Assembly (NCBI RefSeq): GCF_017948245.1
Contig: NZ_CP072866.1
Location: forward strand, 482,134 to 546,133
Direction of reading: 5' to 3'
Origin: Rhizobium sp. NLR16a
Lineage (GTDB): Bacteria; Pseudomonadota; Alphaproteobacteria; Rhizobiales; Rhizobiaceae
DNA length: 64,000 nt
Shown here: positions 53,177 through 61,485 of the stretch, one piece after another
Layout: each line of letters begins with the position of its first letter
How positions within the stretch are numbered: position 1 is the stretch's first letter
Program-made: the position numbers and the translations under genes
The notes under the pieces: model-generated
What the model was told of the DNA's origin: nothing
The model's input: the letters and a program-made list of their open reading frames with translations, nothing else
Database searches by the model: none

Positions 53177-53662
53177 ATGGGACTTTTAGACATCATCCGT
53201 CGGATGGCGCTGCGCGAGAAGCAGTCGATCCGCGAGATCAGCCGGCGCACCGGGCTGTCGCGCAACACGATCGCGAAGTATTTGAGCGCTGGCACGATCG
53301 AGCCGACGTTCACGGTACCGGAACGACCGAGCAACCTTGATCCTTTTGCCGACAAACTTGCTGGCTGGCTGAAGACCGAGGCCGGAAAGTCGCGGAAGCA
53401 GCGCCGAACGCTGAAGCAGGTTCATGCTGATCTGGTGGCTCTGGGCTTTACCGGCTCCTATTGCCGGGTCGCCGCCTTCGCCCGTGAGTGGCGGACTGAG
53501 CAGCAGACGGCGGGCCGCGGCATATTCGTTCCGCTGTCTTTCCGCCCAGGCGAAGCATTCCAGTTCGATTGGAGTGAGGACGCGCCGGCGGACGCAGCAC
53601 CTGGGGAAGATTCAAACGGCACTAATGAGGAGTATTGCTCCGGTACTGACAGGAGCTACTGA
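53177..53662 (+). pseudogene. istA: IS21 IstA transposase, truncated
   Basis: The frame MGLLDIIRRMALREKQSIRE then RTGLSRNTIAKYLSAGTIEP is the IstA N-terminus, and it continues to FQFDWSEDA, where the first catalytic Asp region begins. After about 53585 the sequence no longer resembles IstA and stops at 53662. Only about a third of the usual 500 aa remain, and istB is missing. The break marks the junction with the DMSP island. Confidence 0.8.
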
Positions 53663-53899
53663 AGCGGTGTCCAAATTCAAGGCCTCCTTCGACAAACCGA
53701 AGGCAGACTCTCCCGCACCGTCATCGCTAGCCCAGCCTAACTGAAAACCATCGACATAAGCCGCCGGTTCGATAACGGCGCCTATTTCTTTTTGGAAGTT
53801 AACTTGGCCCTCGCGTATGACCCGCGCAGTGACTCCCGCACGGCTGATATGGGCTTTCTGCCCGCTGTCGGACTTTTCAATCAGGACGGCGTCAAACAT
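53612..53899 (-). CDS. Short protein of unknown function next to the IS21 remnant
   Basis: 95 aa starting MFDAVLIEKSDSGQKAHISR behind GGGAG, 33 nt after the ABC ATPase gene and in the same direction. The first dozen residues resemble the start of AcuI/YhdH acryloyl-CoA reductases, which often accompany dddD, but the remainder (EIGAVIEPAAYVDGFQLGWA) does not. It ends beside the broken IS21 gene, so it may be a truncated or rearranged gene. Confidence 0.4.
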   Translation of the reverse strand: MFDAVLIEKSDSGQKAHISRAGVTARVIREGQVNFQKEIGAVIEPAAYVDGFQLGWASDDGAGESAFGLSKEALNLDTASVAPVSTGAILLISAV

Positions 53900-53932
53900 C
53901 TGAGGCTCCCATTCCTGGATTTCCTTTTTTGC

Positions 53933-55012
53933 CTACGCAACTTTCTTGGCGTCGGATGTTGAGCTGGCGACTTGCGCATTGACCATGGCATGAACCGCCT
54001 GGGGAAGCGTCAGCATACCTATGGCCTGACCGTCGGCATCAACGACGGCGATCTCGCTTGTCTCGGCCAGCGTCATCGCTCTTGCCGCTTCCTCAAGCGT
54101 AGCGCTGGCCGGGACCGAAATCTTCAGCTCACGGGCCGAAGCATTCAGCGGGGTGGCGACTGTCTCGACTTTGATGACGCGCGCGCGGTTCACTTCCCGG
54201 ACGAAGCTGGCGATGTAATCGTCGGCCGGGTTCATCACGATGTCCTGCCCGGTGCCCTGCTGCACGACTTCCCCATCCCGCAATATCGCGATCCGGTCCC
54301 CCAGCCTCAGCGCCTCGTCCAGATCATGGGTGATGAAGACGATCGTCTTCTTGATCTCCTTCTGTAGATCGAGGAGCACGGTCTGCATGTCGACGCGAAT
54401 GAGCGGGTCCAGCGCGGAAAACGCCTCGTCCATCAGCAGGATCGGCGCATCGTTCGCCAGCGCACGGGCAAGACCGACGCGCTGTTGCATACCGCCAGAC
54501 AACTGATTGGGATATTTGCTCTCAAAACCCTTTAGCCCGACCCGCTCGATCCACCGCATGGCGCAGTCGACCTGCCGGTTCCGTGGCGCCCCTTGTATCT
54601 CCAGGCCATAGAGGGCGTTTTCGAGAACGGTGCGGTGCGGAAGGAGTGCAAACTTCTGGAACACCATTGCCGTCTGATGCCGGCGGAACTCGCGCAACTG
54701 CACGGCATCCATCTTGACCACATCCTCGTCACCGATGACGACTTCACCTGACGTCGGATCGATAAGGCGATTGATGTGGCGAATGAGCGTGGACTTTCCA
54801 GATCCCGAAAGTCCCATGATCACCTGAATGCCACCGGCAGGCATGGAGATGTTGATGTCTTTCAGACCAAGGACATGGCCATGTTTTGCGTTCAGTTCCG
54901 TCTTCGTAATGCCCTGCTCAATGAGCTTTACGCAATCCGCACCATTTGGACCGAAGATTTTGTAGAGTTTTTTGATTTCGATGCCGAAGCCGCCAATTTT
55001 CTTGTTACCCAT
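53933..55012 (-). CDS. Betaine/DMSP-type ABC transporter ATPase (ProV/OpuAA-like)
   Basis: 359 aa. Walker A GLSGSGKST (about 68-76), signature LSGGMQQRVGLARA, Walker B ILLMDEAFSALDPL, switch His in FITHDLDEALRL; a C-terminal CBS-like regulatory part (SVPASATLEEAARAMTLAET) follows. The long N-terminal extension (KIFGPNGADCVKLIEQGITK) is typical of the glycine betaine/proline group. The start overlaps the permease stop by 8 nt. Its position after dddD suggests DMSP or betaine as substrate. Confidence 0.9.
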   Translation of the reverse strand: MGNKKIGGFGIEIKKLYKIFGPNGADCVKLIEQGITKTELNAKHGHVLGLKDINISMPAGGIQVIMGLSGSGKSTLIRHINRLIDPTSGEVVIGDEDVVKMDAVQLREFRRHQTAMVFQKFALLPHRTVLENALYGLEIQGAPRNRQVDCAMRWIERVGLKGFESKYPNQLSGGMQQRVGLARALANDAPILLMDEAFSALDPLIRVDMQTVLLDLQKEIKKTIVFITHDLDEALRLGDRIAILRDGEVVQQGTGQDIVMNPADDYIASFVREVNRARVIKVETVATPLNASARELKISVPASATLEEAARAMTLAETSEIAVVDADGQAIGMLTLPQAVHAMVNAQVASSTSDAKKVA

Positions 55013-55892
55013 GGACCACCTCCCGGTGCTTTTGAAGGCGTGCGCCGAAGGCCTGGCTGACGCGGTCGAAGATAATCGCGATGCCGACGATGGCGAGGCC
55101 GTTGAAGATGCCGAGCGTGAAATACTGGTTGGAGATCGCCTTCAGAACCGGCTGGCCGAGTCCCTGAACACCGATCATCGAGGCGATGACCACCATGGCG
55201 AGCGCCATCATGATCGTCTGGTTGATACCAGCCATGATGGTCGGCAGCGCCAGCGGCATCTGCACGTTCTTCAGCTTCTGCCAACTCGAAGAGCCGAAGG
55301 CGTCGGCCGCTTCCAGCACGTCCTTGTCGACGAGACGGATGCCGAGATTGGTGAGGCGGATCATCGGCGGAATGGCGTAGATGACGACGGCAATCAGGCC
55401 CGGCACCTTACCGATGCCGAGCAGCATGACGACCGGGATCAGATAGACGAAGCTCGGCATGGTCTGCATGACGTCGAGGATCGGGTTGATGGCATTCTGC
55501 ACGCGGTCCGACCGGGACATGGCAATGCCGATGGGAATACCGACGACGATCGACAGTACGGTGCAGACGAAGATCATCGAGACCGTCTTCATCGTGTCGT
55601 CCCACATTTCGAAATAGCCGATGAGCAGGAGCGTCACGACCGTGCCGGCGACGATCTTCCAGTTGCGGCTGGCGAACCACGCGACGGCTGCGATCAAAAG
55701 CAGGATGATCGGCCAGGGCGTCTTCGTCATGAAGCGTTCCGACCAGATCAAAAAGTGCTGCAGCGGCTCGAACATTGCTTCAAGTCCGTCGCCATAGGCC
55801 CGCGTGAACCCCCGGAACCCTTCGTCGATTGCCTTCTTGAGATCGCGCAGAGACGCGTCATCCATGTGCGGAAAGCTGAACAGCCAATCCAA
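55005..55892 (-). CDS. Betaine/DMSP-type ABC transporter permease (ProW-like)
   Basis: 295 aa, about six or seven spans. Key segments are GIPIGIAMSRSDRVQNAINP, LDVMQTMPSFVYLIPVVMLL and the EAA loop KDVLEAADAFGSSSWQKLKN followed by VQMPLALPTIMAGINQTIMM, all ProW hallmarks. It uses a TTG start behind GAGGAGG. It lies 87 nt after the binding-protein gene and overlaps the ATPase. Confidence 0.9.
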   Translation of the reverse strand: MDWLFSFPHMDDASLRDLKKAIDEGFRGFTRAYGDGLEAMFEPLQHFLIWSERFMTKTPWPIILLLIAAVAWFASRNWKIVAGTVVTLLLIGYFEMWDDTMKTVSMIFVCTVLSIVVGIPIGIAMSRSDRVQNAINPILDVMQTMPSFVYLIPVVMLLGIGKVPGLIAVVIYAIPPMIRLTNLGIRLVDKDVLEAADAFGSSSWQKLKNVQMPLALPTIMAGINQTIMMALAMVVIASMIGVQGLGQPVLKAISNQYFTLGIFNGLAIVGIAIIFDRVSQAFGARLQKHREVVHG

Positions 55893-55979
55893 AATCTATC
55901 CTCCTCGATAACAGCTAGCGCATTCTGGACGCGCTGTTCGTTGCCGGCGCGATAGGCGCCAGCAACGTCTTGAATGAGA

Positions 55980-56981
55980 TCAAAGCGCCGCCTTGATCTT
56001 CTCGGCTGCCTCAGGCGAGACCCATTCCTTCCACATGGCCTCGTTTTCTTCGAGGAAGTGCTTTGCGCCGTCGTCGCCGCTTGCCTGGTTGTCGGTCATC
56101 CAGGCCATCAGCTTGTTGACCGTGTCGTTCGACCAGGCGCGCTTGTTGAGGTAGCCCATGACGTCTGCGCCGGCACGCTCGGAGAACGCTTTAGTCACGA
56201 GCGTCTGGACCGTATCCTTCGGCCATTCATTCTTTTTCGGGTCGGGGCAATCCGCGACGGTGTTGCAGCGCTTCCATTCGGCTGCGTCGTGCGGCACGCC
56301 ATAGTCGAGCTTGACCATGTCGTACTTGCCGAGAAGCGCCGTCGGAGCCCAGTAATAGCCGACCCAGCCTTCCTTGCGCTCATAAGCCTTGGCGATCGAG
56401 CCGTCGAGGCCGGCGGCCGAACCCGTATCGACGAGCGTGAAGTTTGCCGCTTCGCCGCCATAGGCCTTGTAGAGCTGCGCGGTCACGACCGTACCACCCC
56501 AGCCCTGCGGGCCGTTGTGAATGGCCCCCTTCGATTTGTCTTCGGGGTCCGGGAACAGCTCCGGATGCTTGAGGACATTATCGATCGTCTTGATGTCCGG
56601 ATGAGCGTCAGCAAGGTATTTCGGCATCCACCAGCCCTGCACCGCACCGTCGGTGAGGACGGTCGATGCAACGACGAGCTTTCCGTTTGCAACGCCGGCG
56701 TTCACGACATCGGGAAGAAGATCGACCCATCCTTCGGGTGCGATGTCGGGCTGCCCCTTCTCGGTCATCGACGTGATCGTGGGGACCGTGTCGCCCTGTA
56801 TGATTTCTGCGTTACAGCCGTAACCTTCATTCAAAATGAACTTGTCCAGACTGGCGAGCACTTCCGCGCTCTGCCAATTCATGCTGGCGATGGTGACGTC
56901 GCCGCAATCCGCAGCCTGCGCCGGATTGCCAAAGGTCAGCATCGCTGCTGCAAGGCATGTCGAGGCGAAAAGTTCTTTCAT
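55980..56981 (-). CDS. Betaine/DMSP-type periplasmic binding protein (ProX/OpuAC-like)
   Basis: 333 aa. The signal peptide MKELFASTCLAAAMLTFGNP ends near AQA. The mature protein belongs to the OpuAC family: VTIASMNWQSAEVLASLDKF, then aromatic-rich segments (APEGWVDLL, GAVQGWWMPKYLA, EGWVGYYWAPTALL) of the kind that form the cage for quaternary ammonium or sulfonium groups. Two Cys pairs (ADCGD/GYGCN and KRCNTVADCPD) may form disulfides. It starts behind GGGAGGAAG, 117 nt after dddD. Confidence 0.9.
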   Translation of the reverse strand: MKELFASTCLAAAMLTFGNPAQAADCGDVTIASMNWQSAEVLASLDKFILNEGYGCNAEIIQGDTVPTITSMTEKGQPDIAPEGWVDLLPDVVNAGVANGKLVVASTVLTDGAVQGWWMPKYLADAHPDIKTIDNVLKHPELFPDPEDKSKGAIHNGPQGWGGTVVTAQLYKAYGGEAANFTLVDTGSAAGLDGSIAKAYERKEGWVGYYWAPTALLGKYDMVKLDYGVPHDAAEWKRCNTVADCPDPKKNEWPKDTVQTLVTKAFSERAGADVMGYLNKRAWSNDTVNKLMAWMTDNQASGDDGAKHFLEENEAMWKEWVSPEAAEKIKAAL

Positions 56982-57054
56982 GGCACTTCCTCCCTATGCG
57001 CGATGTTGAAATTCCAAGCCCGTCGACGCCATCGCATTTCCCGGCGGGCCGCGA

Positions 57055-57089
57055 GCGGCTTCGGTATCCTCCTCAGAACCCGAAGCCGC
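57055..57089 (-). terminator. Perfect 10-bp hairpin after dddD
   Basis: GCGGCTTCGG (57055-57064) and CCGAAGCCGC (57080-57089) form a perfect stem with a 15-nt loop, 10 nt beyond the dddD stop. There is no T-run, so partial termination or mRNA stabilisation between dddD and the transporter genes is likely. Confidence 0.6.
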
Positions 57090-57098
57090 TATTTCCTG

Positions 57099-59612
57099 CT
57101 AGCTCGGCAGATACTCCTCGCTCCAGGTTTCGCTGATTGCACCGGAGGCAATCAGCCGATCGATCTCGGCTTCGGTGTAGTTCAGGGTCCGCAGCACGGC
57201 GCGCGTGGACGCTCCGTACTTCTCGGCCGGCGCGACAGCAGTGACCTTGCCGACAGCCGGACGGATGGCGAAGGGATCGAGCTGCGTGACCGAGTGCCCG
57301 CTCGGATGATCCGGGAAGATCGAGAAGGAATAGCTGCCCCGGTCGATGCCCGGCGTGCCGTCGGCAATGCGGGCACTGCGGCTGCGGATCGTTTCGATGT
57401 TCTCGCAGAGCGATACGCCGAGATCGGCTTCCCGCAGGCGCTGCTGCCAGGTTTCCGCCGGCGCGGTCAGGAAAGCCCCTGCGAGATAGGCCTCGCGATC
57501 GGACGCGGCCATCTCAACAATCCCCCTCAGACCTTCAACCTTGTCAAAGCGCGGAAGATCGGCTTCCGAGGCGCACAAAAGAAGGTGATCGCCGCCTGCC
57601 GTTTCGTAGAGCCGCGACAGGGCATGATAACCCTTGGTGTCGCGACCGGACGGCTCGTCGAAGGGGCCGCGCCCGGCATAGTCGTAGCAGAACGGTATCT
57701 GCGCGAGGCCGGTCAGTGCCGACAGCGAGGTGCGTGGGCGACCGATGACCCCGTTTCTGGATTTTTGGTAGAGAGCGGCGGCAATGCCGAGCGCCGCGCC
57801 AAAGCCGCACATGACGTCGATGGTGCCGACATGGGCATGTTCCTCCGGCGTATCCATCGAGCCGCCGAAGCGCAGCATGATGCCGGTTGCCGATTGCACG
57901 AGGTCGTCATAGCCGAGATAGTCGGTGCGCGGGCCGGTGCGCACGCCGCCAAAGCAATCGAGCTGGCAGAAGATCGCCTTCGGATTGAGCGCCTTCAGGC
58001 TTTCGGCATCGAGCCCCATCGCCTTGACCTGGCGATCGGTCGCGTTCCAGACCACGACATCGACGGAGCGCACCAGTTCCTCGAAGACGACACGGCCATC
58101 GGGCGAACCGATGTTCAGCAGCACGGACTGTTTGCCCCGCATGTGTGACATGCCGAATATCACGGTATTCCAGCAGTCATAGAGCGGCTTGGCCGGATCA
58201 ATCTTGATCACCTCCGCACCGAAGCGGGCGAGATAGGCGACCGAGTGCGGACCGGCGATCACATTGCACAGATCGAGAACTTTGACACCGTCCAGCCACC
58301 CTCCGGGCGCGTCCTTTGCGGGAACCGGCAAAGAAGGACGCGCCATGCCGCCGAGCAGTGCAAGCGCCTCCTTGGCGGTCCCCCAGCGCCGAGGCCGTGG
58401 CGAAAGCATGGCTTCGGCGCTCTCTTGCAGCCAGGCCATCGGCCCCGGCTGGGTCATGCGGCCCAGGATCGGATCCTCTACCTCGATCATGAGACCAGCA
58501 GCCCTGGCATGATCGTCGGCGATCCATTCCTCTAGCCAGCGCTGCGGCGCACCCGGAAACAGCCCTTCCCCGAAGACATGTTCCCATTCGGCCGCCGTCT
58601 TGGTCAGGAAGACTTCCTTCATGCGAGCCGCAATCTTGTCAGCCCAGAATTTCGGGAGCGGATAGACGCCCAGCGAAACGTCCGATGACCATTGCGAGAC
58701 CGGCAGATAGGTGTCTTCCTCCTCGCGCAGCCCCTCGGCCACCAGCTCATCGTAGATGCCCAGAGCTTGCAGGCAGCGCTTCGCATGGTTCTTGTGGCTG
58801 GGGCAGACGACGTAGAACATCCGCCCGTCGGCACACATATAGCTGCGATAGAAGGGATCGAGGAACTCCTGGAGGTCGCCATAGGACATGTCCATCGGCA
58901 GGCCTTCATTGCGCCGGCGTTCGATCTCCCGCTCGCGTTGGGTCTGGTAGCGCGGCGGATAATCGTCGATTAGGATGGAATTGTAGGAGAGGCCCTCCAT
59001 GACGGCGCTTGCCAGCGGCACTTCGATATGATCGCCGTGCCCGGTGCGCTCGCGCGCCTGAAGCGCCAGCACTGTCGCGGACGCAGCAAGCATCGTGCCG
59101 TAGGCGGACGAGAGCGGCAGCGGCGAGAAAGACGGGTTGATGCCCATCAGGACGCGATTGAGACCCATATCCGTGAAGACACCGGAGGAGGCCGCGATTA
59201 CCGTCTCAAAGGCCCGCCAGTCCCGGCGAAGCTCGTCGTCGGAGGCGAAGCCGGGGATCGACAGGGTGATCAGCTCCGGCCGTGCCTTGCGGAGCGCCGC
59301 AAAATCGATCCCGAGCCGGGCAAGCACGCCAGGGCGGAAATTCTCAACAACAATGTCGGCCTCGGCCACCAGCGTTTTTGCCTCACCCAACCCCTGCTCC
59401 GTTTTGAGATCGAGGGTGACGATCAGCTTGTTGCGGTTGAGGATGGCGTTGGCGGGGTTGTCCCAGAGAGGACCGCCGGGCGGATCGACATGCACGACGG
59501 TCGCGCCGAGATCGCCTAGGATCATGGCCACGGCCGGGCCAGCAATATATTGCCCGAAATCAACCACCCGAACGCCGGAAAGTGGAAGCGCGGAACGTGC
59601 GATCGATGTCAT
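57099..59612 (-). CDS. dddD: DMSP CoA-transferase/lyase DddD-like (tandem CaiB/BaiF domains)
   Basis: 837 aa, two class III CoA-transferase domains in one chain, the architecture and length of DddD. Domain 1 (about 10-400) starts GVRVVDFGQYIAGPAVAMIL; domain 2 (about 440-837) starts DGVKVLDLCNVIAGPHSVAY. Domain 2 keeps the nucleophile position as Asp (D569 in LGYDDLVQSATG), whereas domain 1 has Glu (E136 in RAFETVIAASSG), as in known DddD, where only the second half is catalytic. DddD adds CoA to DMSP and releases dimethyl sulfide and 3-hydroxypropionyl-CoA. ATG follows GGGGAG. Other tandem CaiB proteins exist, so the call rests also on its neighbours. Confidence 0.8.
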   Translation of the reverse strand: MTSIARSALPLSGVRVVDFGQYIAGPAVAMILGDLGATVVHVDPPGGPLWDNPANAILNRNKLIVTLDLKTEQGLGEAKTLVAEADIVVENFRPGVLARLGIDFAALRKARPELITLSIPGFASDDELRRDWRAFETVIAASSGVFTDMGLNRVLMGINPSFSPLPLSSAYGTMLAASATVLALQARERTGHGDHIEVPLASAVMEGLSYNSILIDDYPPRYQTQREREIERRRNEGLPMDMSYGDLQEFLDPFYRSYMCADGRMFYVVCPSHKNHAKRCLQALGIYDELVAEGLREEEDTYLPVSQWSSDVSLGVYPLPKFWADKIAARMKEVFLTKTAAEWEHVFGEGLFPGAPQRWLEEWIADDHARAAGLMIEVEDPILGRMTQPGPMAWLQESAEAMLSPRPRRWGTAKEALALLGGMARPSLPVPAKDAPGGWLDGVKVLDLCNVIAGPHSVAYLARFGAEVIKIDPAKPLYDCWNTVIFGMSHMRGKQSVLLNIGSPDGRVVFEELVRSVDVVVWNATDRQVKAMGLDAESLKALNPKAIFCQLDCFGGVRTGPRTDYLGYDDLVQSATGIMLRFGGSMDTPEEHAHVGTIDVMCGFGAALGIAAALYQKSRNGVIGRPRTSLSALTGLAQIPFCYDYAGRGPFDEPSGRDTKGYHALSRLYETAGGDHLLLCASEADLPRFDKVEGLRGIVEMAASDREAYLAGAFLTAPAETWQQRLREADLGVSLCENIETIRSRSARIADGTPGIDRGSYSFSIFPDHPSGHSVTQLDPFAIRPAVGKVTAVAPAEKYGASTRAVLRTLNYTEAEIDRLIASGAISETWSEEYLPS

Positions 59613-59636
59613 TGCTCTTATCTCCCCAAGACTTTT

Positions 59637-61325
59637 CTATGCGCGCGCATCGGCGACGATCCAGCCGGCCGCCTTTTCGGCGATCATCAGCGTCGGTGCG
59701 TTGGTGTTGCCGCTGGTGATCTTTGGCATGACGCCTGCGTCGACGACGCGCAGGCCCTCGATGCCGCGCACCCTGAGACGGCTGTCCACCACTGTCATCG
59801 GATCGTCGTCGCGGCCCATCTTCGTCGTCCCGACCGGATGAAAGATGGTGTTGGCGATATCGCCCGCCAGCCGCGCCAGTTCGTCGTCGCTCTGGAACTG
59901 CAAGCCGGGCTTCCATTCCTCAGGCTGGTATTTTGCAAGCGCCGGCTGCGACACGATCTTGCGCACTTGCCGCAGGCTCTCGGCGGCAATTCTGCGATCC
60001 TCTTCCGTGCTCAGATAATTCGGCGCAATCGCCGGGGCATCCGACGCCTTGCCGGAACGAATGCGCACGTTTCCGACGCTGGTCGGGTTGAGATTGCACA
60101 CACTCGCGGTGAAGGCGGGTAAGCTGTGCAACGGCTCGCCGAAGGCGTCGAGGCTGAGAGGCTGGACGTGATATTCGAGATTGGCAAAGGCCTGTCTGTC
60201 GTCCGAGCGGGTGAAAGCGCCGAGCTGCGAGGGCGACATGCTCATCGGGCCGCTGCGTTTCAGAACATATTCGAGCCCGATCATCGCCTTGCCGAACAGG
60301 CTGTTGGCGAGCGTGTTCAGCGTCTTCGCATTGCCGACCTTGAAGACGGCGCGGATCTGCAGATGGTCCTGGAGATTTTCCCCGACGCCCGGCAGGTCAT
60401 GCACAACCTCGATGCCATGGCGCTTCAGCAGTCCGGCGGGGCCGATACCCGACAGTTGCAGGATTTGCGGCGAGCCGATTGCGCCGGCGGACAGGATGAC
60501 CTCCCTGCGGGCACGGACCTCCGCGCTCTGCCGTTGGCGTTGGACCACGACGCCAGCGCAACGCCTGCGGCCGAAACCGTCGGTTTCCAGGATCAGCCGT
60601 TCGACATGGGATTGCGTCCAGACCGCCAGGTTTGGGCGGTTCTTCGCGGGACGCAAAAAAGCCTTCGACGTGTTCCAGCGCCAGCCGGAGCGCTGGTTGA
60701 CCTCGAAATAGCCGACGCCTTCGTTGTCGCCGCTGTTGAAATCGTTGGAGCGCGGAATGCCGGCCTCGACGGCGGCCTCTGCAAAGGATTCGAGGATATC
60801 CCATTTGAGCCGCTGCTTCTCGATCCGCCACTCGCCGCCGTGGCCGTGCATGTCCGAGAACCGGCTGTTGCCGCCAGTCTTCGGGTCCGCGCCGTTGTCC
60901 AGCCGGTAATGATCCTCATGCGCCTTGAAATCAGGCAGGCAATTCTGCCAGGACCAAGCGTCATCGCCGGTTGCCGCCGCCCAGCCGTCGAAGTCGCGCG
61001 CCTGGCCGCGCATATAGATCATGCCGTTGATGGAGGAGCAGCCGCCGAGCGTCTTGCCGCGCGGGTAGCGCAGCGAGCGCCCGTTCAGCCCGGCATCCGG
61101 CTCGGTCTTGTACAGCCAGTCGGTGCGCGGATTGCCGATGCAATAGAGATAGCCGACGGGGATATGGATCCAGGGATAGTCGTCCTTGCGACCGGCTTCC
61201 AGCAACAGGACACGCATCGCTGGATCGCGGCTGAGGCGATTGGCTAGCAGGCAGCCCGCGGAGCCTCCGCCGATGATGATATAGTCAAAAATGTCGTTGG
61301 CGAGATGCGATGCACGGCGGGTCAT
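59637..61325 (-). CDS. dddA: GMC-family FAD alcohol dehydrogenase (DddA-like)
   Basis: 562 aa, glucose-methanol-choline oxidoreductase. The FAD motif YIIIGGGSAGCLLANRLS stands near the N-terminus, PRGKTLGGCSSINGMIYMRG is GMC signature 1, SAGAIGSPQILQLSGIGP signature 2, and the C-terminal catalytic His/Asn region reads IFHPVGTTKMG and SGNTNAPTLMIAEKAA. In dddD operons such an enzyme oxidises 3-hydroxypropionate to malonate semialdehyde; by sequence alone choline is also possible. The start could be ATG 61325 or an upstream codon at 61361. It lies 24 nt before dddD and is divergent from the LysR gene. Confidence 0.82.
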   Translation of the reverse strand: MTRRASHLANDIFDYIIIGGGSAGCLLANRLSRDPAMRVLLLEAGRKDDYPWIHIPVGYLYCIGNPRTDWLYKTEPDAGLNGRSLRYPRGKTLGGCSSINGMIYMRGQARDFDGWAAATGDDAWSWQNCLPDFKAHEDHYRLDNGADPKTGGNSRFSDMHGHGGEWRIEKQRLKWDILESFAEAAVEAGIPRSNDFNSGDNEGVGYFEVNQRSGWRWNTSKAFLRPAKNRPNLAVWTQSHVERLILETDGFGRRRCAGVVVQRQRQSAEVRARREVILSAGAIGSPQILQLSGIGPAGLLKRHGIEVVHDLPGVGENLQDHLQIRAVFKVGNAKTLNTLANSLFGKAMIGLEYVLKRSGPMSMSPSQLGAFTRSDDRQAFANLEYHVQPLSLDAFGEPLHSLPAFTASVCNLNPTSVGNVRIRSGKASDAPAIAPNYLSTEEDRRIAAESLRQVRKIVSQPALAKYQPEEWKPGLQFQSDDELARLAGDIANTIFHPVGTTKMGRDDDPMTVVDSRLRVRGIEGLRVVDAGVMPKITSGNTNAPTLMIAEKAAGWIVADARA

Positions 61326-61467
61326 GGGCTCGCCCGCCTGCTGCGATGAAGCACCGCACAATCATAAGATTCGACGATTTGCCGTGGCACTTTAGCCTCC
61401 TCCTCACCTCTATTTTCAGGAATAGCGGAGGAGCGGCGCGGAAATCCAATGACAAATAGCACAACGC

Positions 61468-61485
61468 ATTATAAATAGAATTAAT
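61468..61485. promoter_or_regulatory. Candidate LysR-type binding dyad
   Basis: ATTA-TAAATAGAAT-TAAT is an AT-rich dyad with a T-N11-A core, immediately before the LysR start codon and in the divergent dddA promoter region. It is a plausible autoregulatory and activation site. Confidence 0.4.

Noticed and set aside
55974..58148. A 724-aa open frame on the plus strand opposite the binding-protein and dddD genes
   Set aside because: It spans two well-supported minus-strand genes and their gap; the product is low-complexity Arg/Asp/Gly-rich and matches nothing.
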